From contig JAKAKD010000073.1 of NCBI GenBank assembly GCA_021824635.1, positions 1-64,000 on the forward strand: DNA of 64,000 nucleotides, in the 5' to 3' direction. Origin of the DNA: Bacteroidota bacterium (lineage in GTDB: Bacteria > Bacteroidota > Ignavibacteria > Ignavibacteriales > Melioribacteraceae). Of this stretch, positions 52,261 to 60,494 are shown one piece after another. Position numbers and translations under genes: made by a program. Position 1 is the stretch's first letter. Each line of letters opens with the position of its first letter. Below the pieces are notes generated by a model. The model saw nothing but the letters and a program-made list of their open reading frames with translations. It ran no database searches and was not told the DNA's origin.

Positions 52261-52284
52261 CTAGTCCCGCTAACGCGGGACTAG
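52261..52284. repeat. Perfect hairpin after glycerate kinase
   Basis: CTAGTCCCGC (52261-52270), TAAC loop, GCGGGACTAG (52275-52284). The 10-bp perfect stem is not followed by a T-run, so it is less like a terminator than like a small extragenic palindrome, though it may stabilise the upstream mRNA. Confidence 0.6.
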
Positions 52285-52347
52285 CAAAAAGATGAATCCA
52301 ACTAATAAGAAAAGATTATTCAAAACTTATCTGTGAATGGAAGTATA

Positions 52348-53271
52348 ATGGAAAACCAATCAGAGTCATTAGAAAAAATAAAAATAGATTCGCTGGAAGA
52401 AATTCTCGGCAAAAAATTTCCGGTGTTGGACAATGGTTTTGTCCGTGTAATTGATTACATGGGCGGAGATGAATCAATTGTTCAAGCGGCGCGGGTTTCT
52501 TACGGCAAAGGGACTAAAAAAGTTAATGAAGACCGAGGATTAATCCGTTATCTTCTACGCAACTTTCATACAACGCCATTTGAGATGTGCGAAATAAAAT
52601 TGCACATCCGCGTTCCAATGGACACATGGCGCCAATGGATACGCCACCGCACGGCAAATGTAAACGAATATTCAACTCGTTACTCTCTGGCAATTGATTC
52701 AACTCAAAAGACAGACTCTAACGAATGGCGCTTTCAAGCCGTAGATAATAAACAGGGAAGCGAGGGATTTTTTGACAACACAATAGGTATTAAACTATCC
52801 GAACGCGAAGAAGAACTACAACAATTTGCGCGGGAGATTTACCAGGAGCGTTTACAACTTGGCGTTGCACGCGAGCAAGCAAGAAAAGATTTGCCCCTTT
52901 CAACTTATACGGAAGCATATTGGAAAATAGATCTTCACAACTTGCTGAACTTTCTAGCACTCCGGATGGATTCTCATGCGCAGCTTGAAATACGCAGTTA
53001 CGCGAATGTTATAGGTAATGAAATTGTAAGCAAATGGTGCCCGATTGCATGGGAAGCATTCAAAGATTACCGGATGAACGCAATGAGTTTTACCGCGCTC
53101 GAATTACAAATCATGAAACAAATATTTGCAGGCAGCCAGCATGAAGCAAAAAAACTTGCCGAAGAATTCGGATGGCTGAATAAGATTGAAGGAAAGCTCT
53201 CTAAGAACCGTGAACGGATAGAATTTGAAGGTAAGCTTGAAACGCTTGGGTTGAAGAAGCCGTGGGAATGA
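52348..53271 (+). CDS. thyX: Flavin-dependent thymidylate synthase
   Basis: A 307-aa ThyX. The signature RHRTANVNEYSTRYS lies at about residues 98-112, with further FAD- and dUMP-binding features (LPLSTYTEAYW, DSHAQLEIRSYA). It makes dTMP from dUMP using methylene-tetrahydrofolate and FAD. It is longer than minimal ThyX (about 220-250 aa), with an extra N-terminal lead and a C-terminal extension. ATG at 52348 has GGAAG upstream; the GTG at 52333 is less likely. Confidence 0.95.
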   Translation: MENQSESLEKIKIDSLEEILGKKFPVLDNGFVRVIDYMGGDESIVQAARVSYGKGTKKVNEDRGLIRYLLRNFHTTPFEMCEIKLHIRVPMDTWRQWIRHRTANVNEYSTRYSLAIDSTQKTDSNEWRFQAVDNKQGSEGFFDNTIGIKLSEREEELQQFAREIYQERLQLGVAREQARKDLPLSTYTEAYWKIDLHNLLNFLALRMDSHAQLEIRSYANVIGNEIVSKWCPIAWEAFKDYRMNAMSFTALELQIMKQIFAGSQHEAKKLAEEFGWLNKIEGKLSKNRERIEFEGKLETLGLKKPWE

Positions 53272-53549
53272 AAAAGCGAGAGGTAAGAAGCAAGAGGCGA
53301 GAGGGTTGACGCGTATTTATAATTAAAATTAGTGTTAAATTAAAAAGAAAATTACGGGGTATTTTCTTGATTAATACAAAGCAGTTCACTTCGATTGAAA
53401 CCAACTTGAAAATTTATTTTTACCGGATAAATAGAAGCAACACCAAAATAGATCTGAACAAAAATTTGCGCAAGAAATTGGAACGTAGTTATGCAGCTTA
53501 GTGCTAATTTATGTTCCATAAATAAATAACCCGTTCAGCATGAGTAATA
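53272..53549. other. Non-coding stretch between thyX and cassette region
   Basis: No supported gene. It starts with a purine-rich repeat of GCGAGAGG/GAAGCAAGAGG units (53275-53304), a further family of extragenic repeat in this genome. The rest is AT-rich; a pairing partner for an attC left half was searched for by eye and not found. Confidence 0.5.
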
Positions 53550-53560
53550 GTTAGCTGGCA
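53550..53560. promoter_or_regulatory. attC-like right core site A (GTTAGCT...)
   Basis: GTTAGCTGGCA (53550-53560) is an 11-bp perfect inverted match of TGCCAGCTAAC at 54477-54487. In integron arrays the TT of GTTRRRY onward belongs to the following cassette and pairs with that cassette's own left core site. Exactly this relation is seen here. GTTAGCT deviates from GTTRRRY at one base, and its partner deviates in the complementary way. Confidence 0.6.
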
Positions 53561-53582
53561 AAAAAAAATAGGAGATACATTT

Positions 53583-54197
53583 ATGCAAAAAATTATTCTT
53601 ACAATATTCATCATTATATCTGTTAAGATTTATGCTCAAAACACTAGTAACGATTATTACCCAATTGAAGTAGGTTATGAATGGAAATATAAAGAGCCGG
53701 ATAAAGGTTATGAAGAAAAATATATAGTCAATTCTTTTGATAATACATATGATGCCTATTTAGCAAAAAAGATAATCAAGCTTGGAGATAAATTCCCAAT
53801 AACGATTGAAGAACTTCTGGAAAAAAGAAATGGCAAAGTTCTGTTATTAGGCTCACGCGGTGGATTATTAAATACAGATTGGGAAATGAGTTCACATATA
53901 CTTATGGGTTCCAATCCAAAAGTCGGTCAGAGCTGGAAAAATGAAAAAGAAGGTGAAATAGAAGAATATAAAATTATTGAATCTAAGGAAGTTTCAGTCC
54001 CTGCTGGTCAATTTGAGGATGTTTTAGTTATACAAAAAATTGACTCCAGCGTTGATTCAAAATCAAAGAAGAAAAAAGTTTTAATGAAGTCTAAACAATA
54101 TTATGCACCCAACGTTGGTTTAATTAAAACAGAGTATTATGATCAAGATAAAAACGTCTATATTACTTTTCTTGAACTTGTGGATTATAAACAATGA
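53583..54197 (+). CDS. Exported hypothetical protein, 204 aa
   Basis: Signal peptide (MQKIILTIFIIISVKIYAQ) followed by a strand-rich domain with PIEVGYEWKYKEPDKGYEEKY and a late VSVPAGQFEDVLVIQKID, a pattern common in secreted Bacteroidota proteins of unknown role. RBS AGGAG is at 53571. First gene of the first cassette-like unit; the next gene overlaps it by 4 nt (ATGA). Confidence 0.75.
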   Translation: MQKIILTIFIIISVKIYAQNTSNDYYPIEVGYEWKYKEPDKGYEEKYIVNSFDNTYDAYLAKKIIKLGDKFPITIEELLEKRNGKVLLLGSRGGLLNTDWEMSSHILMGSNPKVGQSWKNEKEGEIEEYKIIESKEVSVPAGQFEDVLVIQKIDSSVDSKSKKKKVLMKSKQYYAPNVGLIKTEYYDQDKNVYITFLELVDYKQ

Positions 54198-54475
54198 AAG
54201 AAGAAATAAAAATAGAATGTCCTAAACATTTACTGAGCACTAAAACATCTAATATTTTATTTATTCATAAAAAAGAATATAAATATTATGCCTTTCTAAA
54301 TAACCTAGATGAAGGTAGAAACATCTTAATCACAGAAAAAATTTTTAATGAAATCAAGAATAATTGGGAAAATGAACGATCAATAAATTTAATGCTTGGT
54401 GGAGGAGCAATTAGGGATAAGGATAGTGTAATCATACCCAACAATTGTATTATCGAAATGAACTATGATGAATAA
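54194..54475 (+). CDS. Hypothetical protein, 93 aa
   Basis: Small soluble protein with no recognised family. It overlaps the exported-protein gene by ATGA and ends 1 nt before the left core site TGCCAGCTAAC, as expected for the last gene of a compact cassette. An immunity or partner role to the first gene is possible but not shown. Confidence 0.65.
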   Translation: MKEEIKIECPKHLLSTKTSNILFIHKKEYKYYAFLNNLDEGRNILITEKIFNEIKNNWENERSINLMLGGGAIRDKDSVIIPNNCIIEMNYDE

Positions 54476-54476
54476 A

Positions 54477-54675
54477 TGCCAGCTAACCACAACTCAAAGC
54501 GACCGCGTCTTTGACGCAGTCGTTTGATAAGGTTATTGGGTTTAGCTTTTCAGAGTAAGTTTGTTGTTCAAAGTTGATTTGTAAAACGAAGTTGATTTAA
54601 AAACAAAAAAGGCAATTGCCAAAAGCGACATTGTAGTTATGGGCGGCGCTTTAGTTGCAACGCCGTTAGGTTGCT
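54477..54675. promoter_or_regulatory. attC-like recombination site B
   Basis: It begins with TGCCAGCTAAC (54477-54487) and ends with GTTAGGTTGCT (54665-54675), where GTTAGGT matches the GTTRRRY core consensus. Inside, CAACTCAAAGCG (54490-54501) pairs with CGCTTTAGTTG (54647-54657) with a single unpaired C, like the bulged base of attC sites. A separate hairpin, GCGTC/GACGC within CGAC/GTCG, lies at about 54495-54526. Length about 199 bp is on the long side of known attC sites. Confidence 0.6.
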
Positions 54676-54763
54676 ATTGATTAAATATATCATGTAAAAT
54701 AGACTTGATTGTTTTTGCCAATGTAATTACATTGTGCCCACGTTAATTCTAAAAGGTGATAAT

Positions 54764-55021
54764 ATGAAAACAAAGGTTGTAAAAATTGGGAATTCGCGGG
54801 GTATCCGTATTCCGAAATCATTAATTGATGAAAGTGGTCTTAAAAGTGAGGTTGACCTTGAAGTTCTAGATGGACAAATAATCATCAAGTCAATATCCCA
54901 AAGTAGAGAATCATGGGATTCCTCATTTAAGAAAATGGCAAAAAACAAAGATGATATTTTGTTAGATTCAGATACATTAGCTCGACAATCAACATGGGAT
55001 AAAGAAGAATGGGAGTGGTAA
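54764..55021 (+). CDS. mazE: MazE/AbrB-type antitoxin
   Basis: An 85-aa protein whose first 45 residues form an AbrB/SpoVT swapped-hairpin fold (KVVKIGNSRGIRIPKSLIDE then VDLEVLDGQIIIKSI). An acidic tail follows for toxin binding (TWDKEEWEW). ATG at 54764 has AAGGTGATA upstream; an in-frame start at 54734 is less likely. It is adjacent to mazF with no gap. Confidence 0.9.
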   Translation: MKTKVVKIGNSRGIRIPKSLIDESGLKSEVDLEVLDGQIIIKSISQSRESWDSSFKKMAKNKDDILLDSDTLARQSTWDKEEWEW

Positions 55022-55342
55022 ATGTTTTCTCGTTTTGAAGTTTATTTTGTTAATCTAGATCCAACAATCGGAAGTGAAATAAAAAAGACTCGTCCATGTG
55101 TAATTATTTCCCCCAATGAAATGAATCATAATATATCTACAGTAATTATTGCCCCTCTTACTTCGAAGTTACGTAATTACCCAACTCGAGTTCCTTGCAA
55201 AGTTGAAGGCAAGCAAGGTCAAATCGTATTAGACCAAATAAGAACAGTTGATAAAATAAGATTAGTAAAAAGAATAGATACATTAAATAAATTAACTCAG
55301 ACAAAAGTTCTAGATGTTTTAAAGGAAATGTTTTCAGAATAA
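55022..55342 (+). CDS. mazF: MazF-type endoribonuclease toxin
   Basis: A 106-aa MazF: FEVYFVNLDPTIGSEIKKTRPCVIIS, IIAPLTSK, and QGQIVLDQIRTVDKIRL with a conserved Asp/Arg pair. It is expected to cleave mRNA and be held inactive by the MazE-type protein just upstream. The stop overlaps the first base of AGCAACTTAAC, so the gene pair fills a cassette end to end. It differs clearly from the other MazF-like protein at 31764. Confidence 0.93.
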   Translation: MFSRFEVYFVNLDPTIGSEIKKTRPCVIISPNEMNHNISTVIIAPLTSKLRNYPTRVPCKVEGKQGQIVLDQIRTVDKIRLVKRIDTLNKLTQTKVLDVLKEMFSE

Positions 55343-55490
55343 GCAACTTAACAAGCGGGTCAACATTGACCGCGTTTTCATTGCGGTATTTGTTGAATTT
55401 ATAAAGTTTATTCTATTTTGTAAGCATTGCCTTTAACAGTAGTACCATTTGAAAAGTTGATTTGTAATTAATAATACTTTCAAATAAATA
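55342..55490. promoter_or_regulatory. attC-like site C, degenerate or interrupted
   Basis: AGCAACTTAAC (55342-55352) fits the RYYYAAC left core and pairs with GTTAGGTTGCT (54665-54675) at 10 of 11 positions, the other being G-T. It is followed by GCGGGTCAA/TTGACCGC, a strong hairpin. AAGTTGATTTGTAA near 55455 is also found in site B near 54570. No clear GTTRRRY right core was found; an IS1380-family element starts at about 55491. Confidence 0.45.
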
Positions 55491-57100
55491 TCTCAAATCC
55501 GACATAGAGCTTACAAAGAAGTTAAAAAGTGAAGCTCATAGCGAAGTGTATGGAGATAATGATTTTTAATTATATAGGAAGCAGTTCTTTATCAGCTATT
55601 AATCTCAAACGGGTTTATATTTTACAAATTTGGACAGAGATTTTCTTCAACAGATTTCTGCTTAAAATAAATGGTTCTTTTTTTCTAATAAATTTATTAA
55701 GCTGGTAAGGGAGAGTATCGAAGTCGGTAATAGACCGCATTAAACATCTCTATGTTTTTTAACGGTGCAGCTATTTGAACAATCAAATATCTTGCATGAA
55801 AAACAACTTTGCCGGCTAATTTTAGCAATTGATATCTAAGTGTTCTAACCGACTTGTTGTGATCTTCTTTGGGCAGACCACTGTATTTCAACATTTGCAA
55901 TAAATTGTAGGCGAGTAGACCAATAGTAAAATATAAACAGTTAGCATCAAATTGCCCGCACGGAACTTTGTCTAGATTCAGTTGATTCTTCAACTCTCCT
56001 ATTTTCTTTTCCATGAGTCCGCGTCCTTGATGTAATTCTATTATCGCTTGACTGTCATAAGTTTCTTTACTCAAATTTGTTGCTACTATCCAGTAACTGT
56101 AATTTAAGAACAGATCATATTGTTTCTTTAATCTTGTTCGTTTTACTGCTATGCGAACTGTCCGCTTCTTAGATCCAAACCGGTATTCTGTTTCGGCAAC
56201 TTCATAGTTATCTTTTATCCCATCTTTATCTATTGTTCTTGTCCACTCCTCTTCCGGTATTGATTTTATTACCTCTAATAGACCTTCGGTTTGATCTGTC
56301 GTTATTGTATAGTCCAATCCTTCTTCTTGGCAATAATCCACAATCTCTTTTTGCCATCCGGCTGAATCACTGCGAACCATCTTTATTGCTTGCGGATAAT
56401 TCTTTCGACAACTTTTTATAAATTCTACTAACCCACTCTGTGGTGATACATTGCCTTCTCTAAAATCACTCCCTACTACAATTCCGTTTTCTGATATTAT
56501 ACCAAGCAGAGGTTGATAGCCATAACTGCCTTTGTATGTCTTCTGTGAATCTCCTTTATCCGACTCTATTATCGTTGCATCTATATCTAATATTTCTCCT
56601 TGTTTGCTCAGTCCCGTCAGTAATTGTTTTATTACTCCAAATATTTTTGTCTCCGATGACTTCCCACCATGCTTGCCTAACCAGTCTCCTATGGCATCAC
56701 TTGTTGGCAATTTCATATCCGTCAACATTTCTTGAAACGCTTCGTCGCTCATTAAATGACGTACATCTTCTAAGTGTAAGGCGCCATCTACAAACATGTA
56801 TACCAACGTCATTATGTAATCGCTTGCTATTATTCCTCTATTGCTGCCCGGTTTACCAAATTCTTCATCTATTCTTTCCCGCAATCTAAATTTCCTTACT
56901 AGTTCTTCTATTAAGGGGACTCCTATTCGGTTACTTAACTTTTCTTTACTACGGATTACTTTTATCGGTTTTAATCTTTTTTGCATGGCTTTTCTCTCAG
57001 ATTTCTTTTTTCACCTATCCGGTGATTTTTTGAATCTCAAAATAACCATGCCTTTCTTTATTTCCTGATACTATTTTATTCTTTTATCTCGGATTTAAGA
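55491..57100. mobile_element. IS1380-family insertion sequence
   Basis: About 1.6 kb, the usual IS1380 size, with one transposase gene. Candidate terminal inverted repeats are TCTCAAATCCGACATAGAGC (55491-55510) and, inverted, TCTTAAATCCGAGATAAAAG (57081-57100), matching at 15 of 20 positions. No clear target-site duplication was seen, so exact ends are uncertain. It borders the degenerate attC-like site C. Confidence 0.8.
55697..56986 (-). CDS. IS1380-family transposase
   Basis: A 429-aa DDE transposase of the IS4-like IS1380 family. Acidic residues are in DIDATIIESDKGDSQKTYKGS, in MVRSDSAGWQKEIVDYCQ and in the late YIRQGRGLMEKKIGELK-like box (ELHQGRGLMEKKIGELK). No stop or frameshift interrupts it, so it is probably functional. 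Length is normal for the family. Confidence 0.92.
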   Translation of the reverse strand: MQKRLKPIKVIRSKEKLSNRIGVPLIEELVRKFRLRERIDEEFGKPGSNRGIIASDYIMTLVYMFVDGALHLEDVRHLMSDEAFQEMLTDMKLPTSDAIGDWLGKHGGKSSETKIFGVIKQLLTGLSKQGEILDIDATIIESDKGDSQKTYKGSYGYQPLLGIISENGIVVGSDFREGNVSPQSGLVEFIKSCRKNYPQAIKMVRSDSAGWQKEIVDYCQEEGLDYTITTDQTEGLLEVIKSIPEEEWTRTIDKDGIKDNYEVAETEYRFGSKKRTVRIAVKRTRLKKQYDLFLNYSYWIVATNLSKETYDSQAIIELHQGRGLMEKKIGELKNQLNLDKVPCGQFDANCLYFTIGLLAYNLLQMLKYSGLPKEDHNKSVRTLRYQLLKLAGKVVFHARYLIVQIAAPLKNIEMFNAVYYRLRYSPLPA

Positions 57101-57322
57101 CACAAATCAAAGTTACCTTGAAAATGCATTTTATTTTTCTCAAATTGTCGATGCAAAATTTCACAAAGAAGTAAATAAGCATAAATGAAAATAAATTATT
57201 TTTTCTCGTACGAAAATTTCTGCTATCCAAAGCTCAATGGGCTTTTATTGCGCCCTTGTCCAGATCACTAATCTTCCTTAAATTTTTTCTCTAAATTAGT
57301 TCGTAATTAACAGGAGTAATCT
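57101..57322. other. Gap between IS element and glmS
   Basis: AT-rich 222-bp stretch without a supported gene. A GGGC/GCCC mini-hairpin lies near 57239-57255. The glmS promoter is probably here; a glmS ribozyme pattern was not recognised. The RBS is AGGAG just before the glmS start. Confidence 0.4.
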
Positions 57323-59155
57323 ATGTGTGGAATTGTTGGATATATAGGAGATAAAAATTGTGTTCCAATTTTAATCGAAGGATTAAAAAGATTGGAATAC
57401 CGCGGATATGACTCTGCCGGAATTGGAATTATAAATGGCAAGGAATGTAAAGTTGTAAAAACTAAGGGAAAAGTTTCTGAACTTGAAAAACTTGTCTATA
57501 AAGATCATCTTGAATCAAATTTGGGTATTGGACACACTCGATGGGCAACACACGGCGAACCGAGTACTATAAATGCACATCCACATCTTAACAAAGAGAA
57601 AACACTCTTTCTTATTCACAATGGAATTATTGAGAATTATCTCTCATTGAAAAACGGTTTAGAAAAAGAGGGTTATCAATTTCTTAGTGAGACCGATACT
57701 GAAGTTCTTGCGCATTTAATTGACCACTATTTAAAACTGAAACACTCACTCTTTCAGGCAGTTCGTTATGCTCTGAATGAAGTAGAAGGCACATACGGCA
57801 TTTGTGTTATTTATAAAGAAGAGAAAGATAAAATCATTGCCGCACGTAAAGGATCTCCTCTTGTTCTAGGTATTGGTAATAACGAAAACTTTGTGGCTTC
57901 AGATGTTAATGCTCTAATTGCTCATACCAAACAAGTCGTTTATTTAGAAGATGGAGAAATCGCAGAAATTTATAAAGATCATTTCAATACCAAAACAATC
58001 TCTGATGAGACAATCATCAAAGAGATTTTCCAGGTTGATATGGGTATTGATGAGATTACTAAAGGCGGCTATCCTCATTTTATGTTGAAAGAAATCATGG
58101 ATCAGCCTGACTCGATTTATAATTCGTTAAGAGGCAGACTTGTTTACGAAGAAGGAATCTCAAAACTTGGCGGACTTCAAGGTTTTGAAGAGCGAATGAT
58201 CAACTCTAAACGAATCATCATTACTGCTTGCGGAACATCATGGCATGCCGGGTTAGTGGGCGAATATATGCTGGAACAATATGCCGGAATTCCGGTTGAG
58301 GTGGAATATGCTTCAGAGTTCCGCTATAGACATCCGATAATTACTAAAGATGATACCGTTATTTTTATTTCTCAAAGCGGCGAAACAGCCGATACGCTGG
58401 CAGCTATGAAAGAAGCTAAAAAGAAAGGCGCTCTTTGCATTGGTATTTGCAACGTTGTAGGAAGTTCAATTGCTCGTGAAAGCGACGCCGGAGTTTATAT
58501 CCACGCAGGACCGGAAATTGGAGTAGCCTCAACAAAAGCATTTACGTCTCAAATTTCTGTGCTAGCATTAATTACATTGCTTCTTGCTCGTAGAAGAAAT
58601 TTAAGTCTTCCTGAAGGGCAAGAGATTATCACTCAAATGAAAAAGTTAACTGATAAAATTGGAATAATTCTTAAACAGAATGACTATATCAAAGAAATAG
58701 CTGAGAAATACGCGGACTCGAAAAATTTCTTATATCTAGGAAGAGGATATAACTTTCCGGTTGCTCTTGAAGGTGCTCTGAAGTTAAAAGAAATTTCTTA
58801 TATACATGCGGAAGGTTACCCGGCTGCAGAAATGAAACACGGTCCGATTGCTTTGATTGATAATGATATGCCTGTTGTTTTCATTGCTACAAAAGATTCT
58901 GTCTACGATAAAGTGGTAAGCAATATTCAAGAAGTAAGAGCAAGAAAAGGAAGAATCCTTGCAATTGTAAATGAAGGTGATGTTCAGATAGAAAATATGG
59001 TTGACCATGTGATAAAAGTCCCTAAGACACACAATATGTTAACACCAATTTTAACAGTAATACCGTTGCAATTAATTGCGTATCACATAGCAGTTAAGAA
59101 AGGACTAAATGTTGATCAACCGCGTAATTTGGCAAAAAGTGTCACAGTTGAATAA
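57323..59155 (+). CDS. glmS: Glutamine-fructose-6-phosphate aminotransferase
   Basis: A 610-aa GlmS of normal length. The N-terminal glutaminase domain starts MCGIVGYIGD with catalytic Cys2, and RLEYRGYDSAGIG and HTRWATHGEPS follow. Two SIS isomerase domains span about residues 285-610, with SQSGETADTLAA and the C-terminal DQPRNLAKSVTVE. It makes glucosamine-6-phosphate for peptidoglycan and LPS. It lies 19 nt before the GTPase gene, in the same direction. Confidence 0.97.
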   Translation: MCGIVGYIGDKNCVPILIEGLKRLEYRGYDSAGIGIINGKECKVVKTKGKVSELEKLVYKDHLESNLGIGHTRWATHGEPSTINAHPHLNKEKTLFLIHNGIIENYLSLKNGLEKEGYQFLSETDTEVLAHLIDHYLKLKHSLFQAVRYALNEVEGTYGICVIYKEEKDKIIAARKGSPLVLGIGNNENFVASDVNALIAHTKQVVYLEDGEIAEIYKDHFNTKTISDETIIKEIFQVDMGIDEITKGGYPHFMLKEIMDQPDSIYNSLRGRLVYEEGISKLGGLQGFEERMINSKRIIITACGTSWHAGLVGEYMLEQYAGIPVEVEYASEFRYRHPIITKDDTVIFISQSGETADTLAAMKEAKKKGALCIGICNVVGSSIARESDAGVYIHAGPEIGVASTKAFTSQISVLALITLLLARRRNLSLPEGQEIITQMKKLTDKIGIILKQNDYIKEIAEKYADSKNFLYLGRGYNFPVALEGALKLKEISYIHAEGYPAAEMKHGPIALIDNDMPVVFIATKDSVYDKVVSNIQEVRARKGRILAIVNEGDVQIENMVDHVIKVPKTHNMLTPILTVIPLQLIAYHIAVKKGLNVDQPRNLAKSVTVE

Positions 59156-59174
59156 ACCATAAAAGAGGTAAAAT

Positions 59175-60494
59175 ATGTCACGTAGAAACGTCCTTATCAT
59201 GGGTGCAGCAGGACGGGATTTTCATAACTTCAATGTATTCTTTAGAGATAACGAGAATTACAATGTTGTTGCCTTTACTGCTACTCAAATTCCAAACATC
59301 TTTGGCAGAAGCTATCCCGCAGAACTTGCAGGAAAATTATATCCTGATGGAATTAAGATTTATGAAGAGTCGGAACTTGTTAATCTGATCCGCAAATTAA
59401 AAGTGGATGAAGTTGTGTTTGCTTATTCCGATATAACTTTCAATTATGTTATGTCAAAAGCGTCAATAGTGAATGCAGCCGGAGCTTCATTCCGCTTAAT
59501 GGGTGCCTCTGAAACTATGATTAAAAGCACCAAGCCTGTTGTAGCAGTTCTTGCTGTTAGAACCGGTTGTGGAAAATCTCAAACATCAAGAAGAATTGTG
59601 AAACTTCTTCAAGATGCAGGTAAAAAAGTTGTTGCCATACGCCATCCTATGCCTTATGGTGATTTAGTAAAACAAAAAGTTCAGCGTTTTGCGACTATTG
59701 ATGATTTGAAAAAGCATGAATGTACAATTGAAGAGATTGAAGAATATGAACCGCATATAGCTAGGGGCGGAGTTATTTATGCCGGCGTGGACTATGAAGC
59801 TATCTTACGCGAAGCCGAAAAAGAAGCAGATGTAATTTTATGGGATGGCGGTAACAATGATATGTCATTCTATAATGCAGATGTAACGTTCACCGTTGTA
59901 GATCCGCATAGACCCGGACATGAAATGAATTACTATCCTGGCAACACTTCTTTGCGTATGGCTGATGCGGTCATTATCAATAAAATGGATTCCGCTACTA
60001 AAGAAGGAATTGAAACGGTAAGAAAGAATATTAAAGAAGTTAATCCAAATGCTATTGTTATTGATGCTGATTCTCCTTTAACAGTTGATAATCCTGATCT
60101 GATTAAAGGTAAACGTGTTCTTGTTGTTGAAGATGGACCAACATTAACTCACGGTGAAATGAAATACGGCGCAGGTACTGTTGCAGCTGAAAGACTAAAA
60201 GCGAAAGAAATTGTTGATCCGAGACCGTTCACTGTAAATTCAATATCAGACACTTTCAAAAAATATCCGAACATTGGCGTTCTGCTTCCTGCAATGGGTT
60301 ACGGCGAAGAACAAATTAAAGATCTTGAAGAAACAATCAATAAAACTGATTGCGATTCCGTAGTAATAGGAACTCCTATTGATCTAGGCAGAATTTTGAA
60401 AATCAACAAACCATCAACCCGTGTTATGTATGAATTGCAAGAAACCGGTAAGAATACATGTGAATCTGTTCTTAAAGCTAAAGGTCTTATATGA
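59175..60494 (+). CDS. GTPase related to cyclic 2,3-diphosphoglycerate synthetase
   Basis: A 439-aa protein of the COG2403 group. An N-terminal Rossmann-like domain (NVLIMGAAGRDFHNFNVFFRD) is followed by a P-loop, VLAVRTGCGKSQTSRRIV (about 131-148), then DVILWDGGNNDMSFY and VIINKMD. It resembles archaeal cyclic 2,3-diphosphoglycerate synthetase, but bacterial members have no established role. It overlaps the carbamate kinase start by 4 nt (ATGA), and OTC follows, suggesting a link to carbamoyl-phosphate or ornithine metabolism. Confidence 0.82.
   Translation: MSRRNVLIMGAAGRDFHNFNVFFRDNENYNVVAFTATQIPNIFGRSYPAELAGKLYPDGIKIYEESELVNLIRKLKVDEVVFAYSDITFNYVMSKASIVNAAGASFRLMGASETMIKSTKPVVAVLAVRTGCGKSQTSRRIVKLLQDAGKKVVAIRHPMPYGDLVKQKVQRFATIDDLKKHECTIEEIEEYEPHIARGGVIYAGVDYEAILREAEKEADVILWDGGNNDMSFYNADVTFTVVDPHRPGHEMNYYPGNTSLRMADAVIINKMDSATKEGIETVRKNIKEVNPNAIVIDADSPLTVDNPDLIKGKRVLVVEDGPTLTHGEMKYGAGTVAAERLKAKEIVDPRPFTVNSISDTFKKYPNIGVLLPAMGYGEEQIKDLEETINKTDCDSVVIGTPIDLGRILKINKPSTRVMYELQETGKNTCESVLKAKGLI

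Noticed and set aside
55481-57110. Target-site duplication of the IS1380 element
   Set aside because: CAAAT occurs near both ends but at unequal distances from the terminal repeats, so it is not convincing.
57101-57322. glmS ribozyme upstream of glmS
   Set aside because: No ribozyme-like core could be recognised, and glmS ribozymes are not expected in this phylum.
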